From Trichinella spiralis (Eukaryota > Nematoda > Enoplea > Trichinellida > Trichinellidae), in NCBI GenBank assembly GCA_000181795.3, contig CM012955.1, forward strand, positions 13,240,704 to 13,304,703: a stretch of 64,000 bases of DNA. Reading direction: 5' to 3'. The notes beneath the pieces were generated by a model that saw nothing but the letters and a program-made list of their open reading frames with translations, was not told the DNA's origin and ran no database searches. The position numbers were made by a program, and so were the translations under genes. Positions 50,101 through 61,830 of the stretch are shown one piece after another. Numbering within the stretch: the stretch's first letter is position 1; the number at the start of each line of letters is the position of its first letter.

Positions 50101-50230
50101 ATTAAGAAGTTACTTACTGATAAAAACATTCAATGCCAGTATGTATTGGTATGTCAACCATTATTCTCCATTTTCATAGAGTAATATATTGAAAGTTGCC
50201 CAAGCGAATATTGAACTAATATTACATGTG
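46626..50230. mobile_element. 3.6 kb insertion splitting the right inverted-repeat arm
   Basis: In the left arm the two homologous blocks are separated by only 25 bases (39209-39233); here they are 3.6 kb apart. The insert carries a hAT transposase remnant (47290-48240, minus) and otherwise unassigned AT-rich sequence (48241-50230). Clear terminal repeats at the borders were not recognised. Confidence 0.55.
47290..48240 (-). pseudogene. hAT transposase remnant (ZBED5/FAM200-like)
   Basis: On the minus strand, broken frames give successive blocks typical of domesticated and active hAT transposases of the ZBED5/FAM200 group: FYVRSTLSIMFSS, then a KLHIVGRELI block aligning to the usual KPHTIGE-LI, then TTGQSIFLVVAEGFKEKGI, then VTDGDLEM in place of the usual CTDGA, then GFIGHLKKSVLDVLAVH. 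Stops and frameshifts separate the blocks, so no functional protein is expected. Confidence 0.75.
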
Positions 50231-50651
50231 TAATATGTCTTGCCGAATTTTCCAAAGAACGTGAAAGCCACAAACATTTTCAAGAATAAAAACTTGCTTA
50301 GAATCACATAATAGGACAGATGTTTATTGCATTTTAAATGTCTCGTCCCAGAGACTGTTGTGGCTGAGCTGTTTGATAGGGAATGCATTTTGCATTTCTT
50401 CGCAAGAAACACTTAATTAAGCTAGCGGCTTTTCTAGAAATCAAATCTATAGGTCAACAGAATTGAGATTTTGTTTACTTTTCTTGAAGTTATATTCAAT
50501 CAGATTGAACGTTATTTACCTGATAAGAAGTTCGTACGGAAAGCATAACATTAAGCATCTAAGGAATATATCTATGAACTACTCTCTGGAAGCTATAAGG
50601 AGAAAATATGAAGCAATGGCAAAGATAAGAAAGAGAAAATCACAAATTATA
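50231..50651 (-). repeat. Right inverted-repeat arm, outer part
   Basis: Matches the reverse complement of about 38779-39208. The minus-strand frame at 50161-50412 shares most residues with the start of the frame at 39029 in the left arm. Confidence 0.8.
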
Positions 50652-50815
50652 AGGCCCAGCAAGGCAAACAATGGTATGTACCTAAATCAAAACTGGCTCA
50701 TGCGTCTCCCAGTACTCCCTGAATGCAAATTCTGACAGAACACTTGTCAAAAACTTAATGGCACATTTTTCGAGTAAAAGTGGATGTTATCTTATGCTTT
50801 TTTTTATCCTTCAAC

Positions 50816-51190
50816 CAGGGTTATGACGGCACAGCCTCAATGAGTGGCAAATTCGGTGTAGTTCCAGCCTATATACAGCAACACATACCACACGCTCCCT
50901 ACGTGCATTGCCTGGAGCATACTCTCTATCTGTTCTTTGCCACTTGCGTCAGATTTCACAGCCTAGAAACAGCTTTAGTCTGATTGAAAAAGTATTTCAT
51001 TTTGCTTGGAAACATCAATTTATTTCTACTTAAAGCCATTAATTTTCGAACTGGAAGCTCTGGAAAAAAAGCAGCTCTGCACGTCACATCGAAAATTGTA
51101 GCCAAAACAAGGAATCTGGAAAAAAATAATTTAAAGCCTTCCGTGACATACCAATATTCTGCATATAATATGCACTTACAACTGTTTGAC
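50816..51190 (+). pseudogene. Fragment of a ZMYM/DUF4371-type hAT transposase
   Basis: The peptide GYDGTASMSG followed by H-A-P-Y-V-H-C-x-E-H-T-L-Y-L is the characteristic catalytic-core segment of DUF4371-containing hAT-like transposases (usual form GYDGA-x-x-MSG ... Y-V-H-C-x-A-H-x-L-N-L). Degenerate sequence follows to about 51190 with several stops. It directly follows the outer inverted-repeat arm. Confidence 0.7.
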
Positions 51191-51359
51191 TAACGCAGTC
51201 GAGGTGTTCTGTGAGCGCTTTGTTGTCTGAGTTAACTGCGGCAGCAGCTTCTCATTTATTTGCTTTGCTTAGGCGGGCTGATTTTCTAATAGTAATATTA
51301 AAGTATCGACGTTCTCATTGGCGTGGACCATTACTATGAATTCATAAATCAGAAAATGA

Positions 51360-53980
51360 AACCCGGAAAAAGGAGGGAACACATCGCCATCTATTCGACC
51401 TTTGGATGAATCATGTGCGGCTTGATGGTGAACGAGAAAAGGGAATCCGCAACACCTGTGAAGACCCTCTACGTCAAAGTGGATGAAGCGTTAGATGAGA
51501 CGATAAAAAGATTTTGGGTGATGAAACATTTGGAACATCAGACGACATTAGTATCGTGGTAGGTGACCCTTCCTGAGCAGCTCAAAGCTTTGAAGATTCT
51601 GTACACTTTGATGGAAACATGTACACCGTCCTTCTCCCGCCGTTGACAGACAGAGCTCAACCGCTGAACAGTTGGCATCAAGCAATGATGAGACTGCGAC
51701 AGGCTGAGAGAAGCTTGATGAGAAATCCTCACAATCCTCCCAGTAGGAAAGGGTATGAAAGAATATCAAGAAGGAGAATTTTGCAAGAAATGTTTAGCAT
51801 GGCCAGAAAGGAAAAACCTGGAATCTACCACACCATATGGCTGTCTGTGAAGACAGAATCATCACATAATGCCGAATCATATTTGATGGTTCAGCAAGAT
51901 ACAAGGGAACCTTCCTCAATCAACATCTGGACCCAGGTCGACCCCAACAGAACGACCTTGTCAAAATTCTGATACTCTTCTGGAGATACCGTATAGGTCT
52001 CCAGTCTGACATTTCGAAAATGTTCACGTGAATCAGGTTGCATAAACAGGATCAGGACGTTTGTTGATTTATGTGGAGAAACCTTGAATTCCAAGAAACA
52101 CCTCCTATTTCGTTTTAAATCCAGTATGCTTCAGACTAGCATGCTCCCCATTTCTAACGATGTGCGTGATAAAGCATCATGCCAAGAAACATGGAAATTA
52201 ATTCTTTGAAGTGGTGAGCGAGATCCACGAGAACATGTATGTCGATGATTTTGTGATGTCGATTGATAAAAAAGAACGAGCTTCAGAAACAGGGATCCAA
52301 TTGAGAACATTGATGAAACTCGGCAGGATTAATTTGAAAAAAATGGGCGAGTAATCACGATGAAATAGTAGCGAGCTTGCCACGCGATGACGTCATGAAG
52401 GAGAATAACAACTCGTTGTTGAAGACATTAGGGATAACGTAGAACATCACAGATGACGAGTTGACTTACCCAATACCGCCGAACCTCAACCTGGAGTCTG
52501 CTGATATCACGCGCCAGCTGATAAGCACAACGGCGAAGATATTTCACCCTCTTGGCTATCTGTCTGACATTTCATGTCTGACACATCGAAGATATTTGCC
52601 CCCTCCTCCTTAATGAAAATTGTGCAGTTCATTCTCCCTTCTATAAAAGTATAGCGGTATATATTCTGTGCACGCAAAGCAAATTTTTGCTCCATGGTTG
52701 CATGAAGCCAACCTTGTTTCCACAGTAAAACATTCCTGAATGATTCACAATAAACTTTTAATGAGAGTACTGACAATGCTATTTGTGACGATGTTGTGTA
52801 TTCTTGGGGCAGTGGGTGATACGGTACATTGTAAGTCGCTTTCAACGTTTAACCTGCTGCGATGCTGCTTATGAAGTGCCATAAGTGCTGAAACTCCCGT
52901 TTCAGAAAGGTACGTTGATGCAAATGGAACTAATATGCGAACTAAGATAACCAGAAAGAAAAGTTGGCAAAACTTTAGCCTGAAGTAGACCAAACTGAAT
53001 TTCTAACACCTATGCATGACTAAAAATTCTGAGTTTTCACGCCCCCCCTCTCCCCCTGGAACATTCCTCCGTTCCCCTGGTTGAGAACCACTGCTATAAG
53101 CAATTGAATCAGGAAGTATGACAATCGTTTGACAGAAAAGCGATCGATCAGACAGAGAAAGAGCTTTCCTCCCAACGAATCCAATGGAAGTTCATTACAG
53201 AAAGAGCTCCATGGATGGGTAGATATTGGGAGAGATGAATAAAATCCATCAAAATTTCTCTGATGAAAACTTTGCAGAAAGCCCTGGCTGACGAAGAAGA
53301 TCTCAGAACAATTTTATGTGAAATTGAAGCAAGATTAAACTTACGCCCGTTGACGCATCTGAGCAGTGAACGAAAGGATCTTGAGATGCTGACACTGTAC
53401 CATGTTTTGACCAGCACCAAGTTCCTTGATTTACTGGAAGTCAACTAATTAGATTGATTGATTACTGGAGGATGTAGATTGGTTATGAAACCCTCCAATT
53501 ACCTTTCAACTCTGAAAGTGTGGGAGCTACCATCAACAATTCATTGCACAATGGTGGAAAAGATGGCGGTCAGAGTACATCGTGACTTTGAACACATATC
53601 AGACAGGGCACCATAATCGACAACTACTGAGGGCCAGAAACACTGTTTTGAATGCTGAAAACAATGTCTCCAGAAACAAATGGAAAATGGGGGAAAATTG
53701 TGCAGTCGTAAATTTGGCCAGGATGGAATCACTAGAAGAGTGAAATTGAAAACCGCTGCGGGCATGATGAAACAGCCCACAATGAATTTGCATCTAATAG
53801 AACCATTACGTATCAAAGGATGGGAGTACACCACTCCTATGGGCGGGGAGGATTCAAACAACAAAAGGAAGGATTCTGTAGTTGACGCGTGGAACCTGAT
53901 GATCAGTACAGTAGAACTGAAAAAGAACGAGAAAAAAAAGAATATTGGTCGATTGATTGGCAGAAGTTGGAAGCATTAAC
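51360..53980 (+). pseudogene. Heavily decayed BEL/Pao retrotransposon pol
   Basis: Broken frames in BEL/Pao order: an RFWVMKHLEH block (51.5 kb), the pre-reverse-transcriptase region (51.62-51.97 kb), a reverse transcriptase YVDDF box (about 52.23 kb), ITRQLISTTAKIFHPLGYLSD (52.5 kb), the integrase segment WKFITERAPWMGRYWER (53.19 kb) leading to EIEARLNLRPLTHLS, and the terminal VKLKTAAG block (53.74 kb). Stops, frameshifts and a hAT insertion interrupt it. No intact LTRs were recognised. Confidence 0.8.
52590..53093 (-). mobile_element. hAT remnant inserted in the BEL/Pao pol
   Basis: The minus-strand frame 52993-52745 encodes the hAT C-terminal dimerisation block (ILVPFASTYLSETGVSAL and RSRLNVESDL). 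The right end at 53074-53093 is the complement of CAGTGGTTCTCAACCAGGGG, the usual terminal inverted repeat of this hAT group. The opposite terminal repeat is not visible near 52590, so the copy is truncated. BEL/Pao coding resumes right after 53093. Confidence 0.7.
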
Positions 53981-54717
53981 GCATTGAAACGCGTGTGACG
54001 GTAGCTTAACTTGTGCATTTGTGACTCTTAGCGGATATCATCTAGTTATTAGTTGCCTTTGTTCGCATTTGTCTGACCCAGAAAAAATTTGTGCCATTAC
54101 TCAGTTGTGCTGTTATTTGCCGAACTTAACGTGAAACTAGTGTTGACGTGACAGAAGTCACGTAGTCGAAACTGAACTTGACTTTCTGACTAGACAAAGA
54201 TAGTCAACAAAGAACCTGACCATCAAATCAAGTATAGCAAAAATTATTCGACGCAACTGCTGCAATAGTATATAAAAATGTAACGAGTAATCATAGTTCA
54301 AAATAAGATTTGAAATAATACATATGAATTATAATAATTTAAGTAATTTTCAGACTTTCTATGTATATGCGGAAAAATACATGTCACTTAATCCTGATTT
54401 TCATCTGCAAGTATACTGTCATTACACGCAACATTTTTATGCTGCAGCCTTCTTTGGTTGTCAACTGATTCAGTTTTTTAGAATTCCATCTGAAACTGAC
54501 CTTGTTGTCTATTAACTTTGACGCCAACAGATATTCTCAAATATCAGGTAATGTACCAACCAATTTTTATACACTTTGTTATCATTCATAGTATGATTTT
54601 TTGAAAACTATCGATTGTAGCATGAATTTTTACTCGATTTTTTATCTATCATTTATTGTAAAAGTATTGCATTTTTCTAAATTTTAGCTGCCATCAAATT
54701 AGAATTTGGATATAAAG
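53981..54717. other. Spacer between the BEL/Pao relic and APC10
   Basis: No gene recognised. A small palindrome (GTGAC-AGAA-GTCAC) lies near 54144. The last 35 bases before the APC10 start follow an ATTTTAG that may be a trans-splice acceptor. Confidence 0.4.
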
Positions 54718-55474
54718 ATGCCTGGAGGACTTTTTCGAGAATTGAATGAACATGTGCCAACTGGGCGGTATAATTATGAATGATTTTATTTGAATGCTAT
54801 TTTATGTTGTTTTCTAAAACATAGGCGGTCTGGAGTACGGAGAGAAATAACGGTTCCTTGTACTGAAAGCATCCCGGAGCAGCTGCTTCACGGTAGAGAA
54901 TATTTTGATATCAGTGATGAAGCAGCGTGGGTTGTTTCTTCATATAAGCGTGGTAAATTATTATATATTATTATCTTTTGCATGAACTTGTAAAATATCA
55001 ATTTTTCTTTTGATTGAAAGAAAAACACAGACTATCCTCATTAATAAAAGTAAAATATTCTTAGGACATAGCGTCCCCGCCCTCCGTGACCCTAGCCTCC
55101 ACACCTACTGGCAAACAAATGGGCCACTTCCCCATTTGCTGACTCTTTACTTTAATAGACTAACGTTTGTTTCCCACTTGTGCATTTATGTGGATACAGA
55201 TGTGGACGGCAGTTACACACCGAAGACACTTTCTATAAGACGCGGAACGCAGCTGTGTGATATGGTTGAAAATGTACTCGCCCATTTAGCGAATTTCAAG
55301 GGCTGGGCAGTGATTCCGCTATGCGCTCGTGGTAGAAATTTCGTCTCTGCTTTTATACTTCAAATAGCAATTTTGGCAAACCACTTAAATGGACGTGACA
55401 GCTGCATTCGGCAAATAAAAATATTTGGACCGAAATTCGAATGGAAATCTGAAGTTGTGAGCATCATGAAATAA
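54718..55474 (+). CDS. apc-10: Anaphase-promoting complex subunit 10 (DOC domain)
   Basis: Subunit of the APC/C ubiquitin ligase that, with a coactivator, helps recognise destruction motifs in substrates such as cyclins. Three exons (54718-54767, 54825-54952, 55065-55474; phases 2 then 1) give 195 residues, close to the family's usual length. The DOC jelly-roll spans about residues 40-185, with W-V-V-S-S-Y-K, RDPSLHTYWQTNG-x-x-PHL, LCIYVD, SYTPKTLSIR and ANHLNGRD-x-x-IRQIKI, all matching APC10 closely. The C-terminus is VVSIMK and lacks the Ile-Arg tail used elsewhere to dock on the TPR subunit CDC27. A poly(A) signal lies at 55524. The third exon is GC-richer than the surroundings, as expected for conserved coding sequence. 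Confidence 0.95.
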
Positions 55475-55523
55475 ATAATTAAGACTAGTGAAAAATTATG
55501 ATTATATCGAAAACTTGAAACTC

Positions 55524-55529
55524 AATAAA
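55524..55529 (+). terminator. Poly(A) signal of APC10
   Basis: AATAAA 50 bases after the stop codon. Confidence 0.7.
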
Positions 55530-56450
55530 TCTATGAACGTGAATGTGAAACAATAATGTGTTGATATTTCTGAAATGGAATTACTGATCAAAACTGAATA
55601 GCTAATAATATAGCATAAGTTAATCACCAATTATTGATCAAACACTGTACAAACTATGAGTGAGCAACCAATCACACAAAGGTAGCAGAGTGGGGAAATT
55701 GGGAGCGAGTAAAATGAAAGTGTCCCTTTTGAATTAATAGCTCACAAACAGTCCCAAACCGAAAAAAATTTTCTTTTAATTATGACGCAATATTACTTAG
55801 TTTTGTTATCAAATAAGTGACAACAATTTTTATTGTCATCCATGTTTTCAAGCTCTTACGTAGTAACTCAAAAAATACCATTTTCCAGAATAAGCTGTTT
55901 CTCATTATTGAGTTCCATTTACCTTCTTTTTGTGCTTATTGAAAAATGAAAAAATATTTTAAAATAAATTCAATAAACAACCGCTATGTGCTCTAACGTA
56001 TCCGTCTTTCCAGTAGAAAGGATAAATCGTCAGCTGTAGCAAAACATTAATAACAGCAGTTTCAATTACATTTAAAGTTGAAAACTGTGTCTAAAACTTG
56101 CAGTTTTTATGAATCAGGTGATTTCCTCTATACAAAAACAATGCAACGCAATATTATGAATATAATCCCAAGCATGTTGAATCTCATCAGTTCATGAATT
56201 TTATTTTGAAAATAATTTTGGTTTAATTTGTAATGTTTGAATTTCACTTTATTATAAATAGAGGATTTATAGGTGGAAGAAATAAAGGATATTTCAATAG
56301 TAATTCTAAAAAAGTCACAATAGTTTCTAAACAGAAAACATGCATTATAATAATCACATTTCTTTATAGTATTATTTAATTGGATGAGAGCAATTCTACT
56401 GTTACAGATTCCAACACAACAAAGAAAACCTGAATATCAAGAATCTACAG
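55530..56450. other. Spacer between APC10 and the LTR retrotransposon
   Basis: AT-rich, no exon or repeat recognised. Confidence 0.45.
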
Positions 56451-56454
56451 TAGA

Positions 56455-59400
56455 AAGAATGTAGAGTAACGTCGTGTGTATGCGAAGTAATAGTAATAGC
56501 GATTTTTGGACGTGTGTGTTTGGTCTGTGTATCCTTTTCGTGTGTGTCGCTCTCTGTATAATTTGTTTCTAGTCAAATAAAGCGTTGGTATTCTCTTTCG
56601 AGATAGATTTGTGGGTCTTTGCAATCGAAAGACCTGGTGGAATACCATTCACGTTAGACGTGACTGGAAGCATTAGAGATTATAGGTTGTAAGTCGTTGG
56701 GTAAGCGACACGGATTCAAAGCGGGAACCGTACAACCGAACATAGAAAACTATATAGATAGAACTAGATAGAACTCAGCGGTTCAAATTAATCGACCGCG
56801 GTTTAATTATGCAGTCAACTTGAACTTGATTATACCTATCGAGTAGGAAGGAATACACCGGCCAAAACATTGGTCCTCTGAGCCGGATAGGAAGGACTGA
56901 GACTTCCGGATTCTTATCACGACTTGTGGATCATATTAATTCGTAGTTAACATCGTCATCGTCGAAGAATGTCATCGTCAAGGACAACGACCAAATTAGA
57001 AGACTATCAGAATAAGCTTTCTACCATGCGAACTCGTCTTTCTAGCTATATGAAAGAATTAGAGAGAGCACGTGAAGAATTGTCCTCACCTACGTTGGTA
57101 CGCAACCTCCTAGACCTTCTGATTCCGTATTGGGACAGAGCGTGCCAACTAGTGGAGAAGTACGAGAATACCCTGCCGATCGGAAAACCGGCAGATGATA
57201 TCATCGAGTGGCACAATTTTGTAATTGAGGTAACCAAGGCACGTAGTATCGCGCAGGATTACCTGAAGAAGGATAAGGTGGACGACGATCGCCGTGATAT
57301 GAAGCAAAACAGTGGAGCACGTTATCACCTCAATCTACCTAAGTGGGAATTCCCGAAATTTGATGGAGACGTATTACAATTCGAGACATTTTGGGAGCAG
57401 TTCGAAGATCAAATACATCGACAGTCAGAACTTCGAGATACAACCAAGTTCACGTATCTTTGATCCTGCTTGACCGGAAATGCGCTAAACGCTATTGATG
57501 GTTTAGCAGTCACAGTAGACAATTATTCGGCAGTTATCGAGATTTTAAAGAGTCGCTTCGGCCGTAGAGATTTGATAATTCAAACCCATATCCGGAAATT
57601 ACTAGATGTGACGCCTTGTAATGATGCGTCGTTGAAAACGTCAAGGAAGTTCTATGATGAAGTCGTCTCACACATTAGAGCCTTAGAAGCGTTGGGAAAG
57701 AACCCTTCATCACCAGAGTTGACTGCATCCGAAGTCCTATTAGAGATATTCAAATTGAAGGTACACGTGAGCACAAGGGAGAAATGAGAAACCCTTATCC
57801 TTTCCGAAGCTTCGAAAGCATCAAACGTGGAAGCTTTCTTGCGATTTTTACAAGATATAATAAGGGTGGAGGAGTCGGTCAGTATGGATGACCATAAACC
57901 ATCCTCAAACGTTACCTTCATAAGAAGGAAGAGTCCTCCTCGAAACAGATTACCTTCTGTAGCCGCTCTTCATGCAGAGACTAGATCATTCGAAGGTTTC
58001 ACGGTGTGTGGAGAACGTCATAGAGTAAGTCAATTCCCTAAGTTTTTAGCAGAGAGTACGCAGGATCGTTGGAAGATAGCGACAAGGGAAAACTTATGTT
58101 TCCGTTGCCTCCAAAGGGGACACAAGGGAAATAGATGCCCGGAAACCAAACGATGTGATCACCCTTCCTGTCGGAAGACGCATCACAAACTGCTACACAG
58201 TAATAAAGAAACGCACAAAGTCAGAACAGATGAAACACTACCCTTGAAGTCATCAACTGAGAATGAAGAAAGTGTTTCGAGCAACCGAGCACTTTTGGGA
58301 AGAACATCGACAGAGAAGGAAAATCTGTTGCAAACAGCACGCGCGATCTTATAGTCCGATGATGGAAATCAATTGTTCGTGACTTGCCTTTTCGATTCCG
58401 GCTGCCAAAGATCACTTATTAGGAAAGATTTAGCAGAGTCGTTGCGGTTGAAAGGTACAACGGAACGATTGATGTTGTTAAGGCTGGAAGAATCACACAG
58501 TAAGTATGAGAAGTTGCGTTGCGTGAACTTTCGCTTAAAGGGTATCTACGGAGGAGAAGATAGTTATCCCATCGAAGCACTCTGCCTCCCAAGGATAACA
58601 ACGGTGGACGCGAACCCATCGGCGGCTAACTGGCATCACTTACACGGACTGAACTTAGCTGACATCTTTCCGAGAGAGAGAACGGAAACTGATGTACTAA
58701 TTGGAATCGATTTTTACAACCGTTTGCTGTTCAGAGAGAGGACAGTAGGTGGAATCGCCTTGCCAGAAGCCGTAAACTCACCGTTCGGGTGGATTGTGTC
58801 AGGTAACATCCCATCAAATGACGGAGGTAGAGAATGCATCACTCTTCTGGTGAAGACTGAAAATGAGTATGGAGAAGATGACCTTAGAAGATTTTGGGAT
58901 TTAGAGATCATCGGTGTGACAGATGACAAAGGAGCCAAAGACCCCTTTGTCTCTCGTCTCATGAAAACTTTTGAAGAGACCCTAGAATATGGCGATGGAC
59001 GTTATACAGTCAAACTCCCATGGAAACCAGGATTCCTGAATCTATCGAATAACTATACACACGCGTTGCAACGTTTGTTTAAGACAGAAGCCAGTCTTCT
59101 AAAGGATACCACCAAGTCAGAAATGTATTCCAAGACGTTAAAGGAATACATGACTGAAGGTATAATAGAAAGAGTTGAGAATAAGCGTGGAATTGAAGGG
59201 AAAACCTGGTATTTACCACACCATATGGTGTTGAAAAATGACCAGACTTCGACGAAAGGTCGGAGAGTATTTGACGTTTCAGCCCATTTCGGACGAACAT
59301 CTTTGAATAGACAGTTAGATACAGGACCATCCTTACAGAGAGACCTGGTTAGAATTTTGTTACGATTTCGAAGACATCGTATTGGAGTGCAGTCGGACGT

Positions 59401-60410
59401 CTCCCGAATGTTTCTTCAGATAGGATTACACAAAGAAGATCTAGATGTAACTAGATTTTTGTGGAAGGAACCTGGTGATCCGTCGCATCCGCAGACATTT
59501 CGTTTCAGGAGACTCTGTTTCAGATTAACGTGTTCTCCTATTTTGGCCTTAGCCGTGATGCAACATCACGCCAGAATGAACAAGAGCAAGTGGCCCAAGG
59601 CGGCCGAAGAAGTGCTAAAAAATGTATATATAGATGACCTGTTGTTTTCACTCGACGGTCGAACGGAAACGATGGAATGTGTGAGAGAACTGAAACAGTG
59701 CAGGATTTCACTTAACAAAATGGTCAAGTAACGAACCCTCAGTGTTGCGATCGCTCCTAGAAGAAGACGTTGTGTCAGAGAGTAAAGCAAAAATGGCACT
59801 AGGGATCGTATGGGACAGCAAGGAAGACATAATCACCTCCCAAGCCATCTGTGTCGCAAGATCCGATCAGGAGATGACAAAGAGGGGAACGTTGAGTGTG
59901 GTTATGATGATTTTTGATCGGCTATGATATCTGTCTCCGTTTTTGGTCAAAACCAAACGTATGTTACAAGTACTGTGGCGAAAAGGAATCGATTGGGATA
60001 CCCCTCTCCCACAGAATATGCTGAAAGACTGGCAAGATTGGATGACTGAAATTCCATCGATATCAGAAATAAGGCTACCAAAGTATTTGTTACCAGTTGG
60101 AACTGGTTGGTTGCATCAAAGAGGTAGAGTTGCATGGGGACGGAGATGCATCAGAGAAGGCGTACGGGAGTACGGTCTGTCTGAGAATAACTACCGTATT
60201 GGGTGAGATCATTACGAACTTGGTAATGAGTAAGACCTGAATCGCGCCAGTCAAAAGAGTAACCCTACCACGATTAGAGTTGATGGCGGCCTTGATCACA
60301 GCCAGACTTCTTTCTTTCGTGAAGACCAGTCCAGAAGTGAAATTTAGTAGGATTGTCTGTTGGACAGACAGCCAAATAGCACTTCGATGGATTGAAGGGG
60401 ACAAAGGTTC
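56455..60410 (+). mobile_element. BEL/Pao LTR retrotransposon, broken and 3'-truncated
   Basis: A single gag-pol frame starts at ATG 56969, preceded by a presumed 5' LTR ending at about 56869 (LTR start near 56455-56460 is a guess; it holds AATAAA near 56575) and a primer-binding site at 56871. Gag: coiled region, then a PKWEFPKFDGD block, then Cys-His knuckles near 58110-58190. Pol: aspartic protease with FDSGCQRS (58390), reverse transcriptase with GVQSDVSRMF and YIDDLL (59630), and RNase H with CWTDSQIALRW (60360). The frame is interrupted by TGA 57461, TGA 57785, TAG 58352, a one-base frameshift near 59700, TGA 59925 and further lesions. Integrase and the 3' LTR are missing. Such elements move by reverse transcription; this copy cannot make its full polyprotein. 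Confidence 0.88.
56871..56890 (+). promoter_or_regulatory. Retrotransposon primer-binding site (tRNA-Tyr-like)
   Basis: TGGTCCTCTGAGCCGGATAG begins with TGG, the complement of a tRNA CCA end. Its complement reads as a T-stem (CCGGC) and an acceptor strand ending in G72-A73, and the C1-G72 pair implied is distinctive of eukaryotic tRNA-Tyr. The same 20 bases recur at 60649-60668. Confidence 0.65.
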
Positions 60411-61830
60411 TGTGCTGTTTGTGTTCATTTATCATGTTGTGGTTATCCTTGCTCGTTTGCATCTGTTCCTAGACTTGCACCTTCGTTCAATAACGTTTGT
60501 TTGTATCAGTTTGTCCTGCTCTCTGGCACGTTCATAAGCGAACACGGGTCAGATTGCGGTTAGGTGATCATTGTTCATATGACCTACCGATGAATAAAAA
60601 TTACAGTCCACTAGCTGACAGGCGACAACGGTTTTGTTGCAGGCATTTTGGTCCTCTGAGCCGGATAGTAGGTTCTATCAACCTTAAGGAAGTAGAACAA
60701 GACACTGCTGAAAGTGAGCTCATAGTCTCCTCTGAATAAGCTAGATGTCGGTAAGGACCGCTTTGCCAGGTTGCTGGGAGTGCTAAACCCGTTCCTAAAG
60801 GAGCGAGCAGCAGTGCTGGTGATCAAGTAGCAACTTCAGTCGACAGAAGAGCACTATCGTTAGATCGAAGCGCTTCGAGAAGAATTTGAAGCAGGTCTGG
60901 ACGAAGAAGAGCGTAACATCGCAATGGACGTGTGGTCGAAATATTAGCGACGTTTCATAGAAAGCAAAGCAAAGGCACGAGCCTTGATCACTAAAAAGCA
61001 ACCAGGGGATGAAGTACCTAGTAGCACAAGATCAGTAGAACGGAAAAACCGCCTGTTGATTCGAACTACTGAAGTTTCCTGGTGACGTAATGAAATTCCG
61101 GGAGTTCTGGGATCAATTTGAAGTCAGCGTCCAAGATGTTGACGTACCTTCGTGGGTGTTTTACCGGTGCAGCGTTAGATGTGATATACGAGGTTTGTTA
61201 GTAGCAAACCAAGGGAATGCGCTTGCACGGCAACGGTCCAAGGAGCGTTTTGATCGTCCTCAGGTGGCAGTATGAGAACATATCCTGAATTTCTTCTACA
61301 AGATGGACAGGAGCACTGAACTCTCCGCTATTTGTGATGAATGCCATAGAGGGGTGTACTACTTGTCAGCGCAGGGAAAGGATTCGCGCAACAGCGACCT
61401 TTTGGCGGCAGAGATCATGATCACAATCGTCCGTGAGCGACTACTGAATTTAGTTCGCATCCAGTGGGACAAGCTGGCTGTGGAGGATGGCAGCCTGGTA
61501 GCGGATCTACCTCTGATGTCACGAGAAAACTGAATGATCTGAGATTGGAGGAGAAGCGGTCGATGAGTGCAGTGGAGAAGCTGAGAAGCCCTAGTCAGGA
61601 GAGAGAAACCCAGAAGACTGTAGCTTTTTTCCATTCCGTGGTTGAAGTCGTCTGCGGATTTTGTCAGGAGCACCACACGCTTTCAGAGTGCACGAATTTA
61701 AGACAGGCGAGTCGCCAGAAATAGCGGGAGAAAGCTACCCGCTATCTACTTTGCTCTCCTGCCTCAAGCCGGGGCGTTTCTCCTCAGCCTGCAAGCGTAA
61801 TCGACGAAAGAATAGGTAGGCGTTCATACA
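60411..61830 (+). mobile_element. Second BEL/Pao element, decayed, inserted in the first
   Basis: The RNase H frame of the first element breaks at about 60410. A candidate LTR follows (about 60411-60647, with AATAAA near 60594), then an identical primer-binding site (60649-60668), then degenerate gag: LLKFPGDVMKFREFWDQFE (about 61063), a basic helix-rich middle (61300-61530) and a Cys-His knuckle remnant CGFCQEHHTLSEC (about 61655). Many stops are present and no pol was recognised. Coding of the first element does not resume afterwards. Confidence 0.65.
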
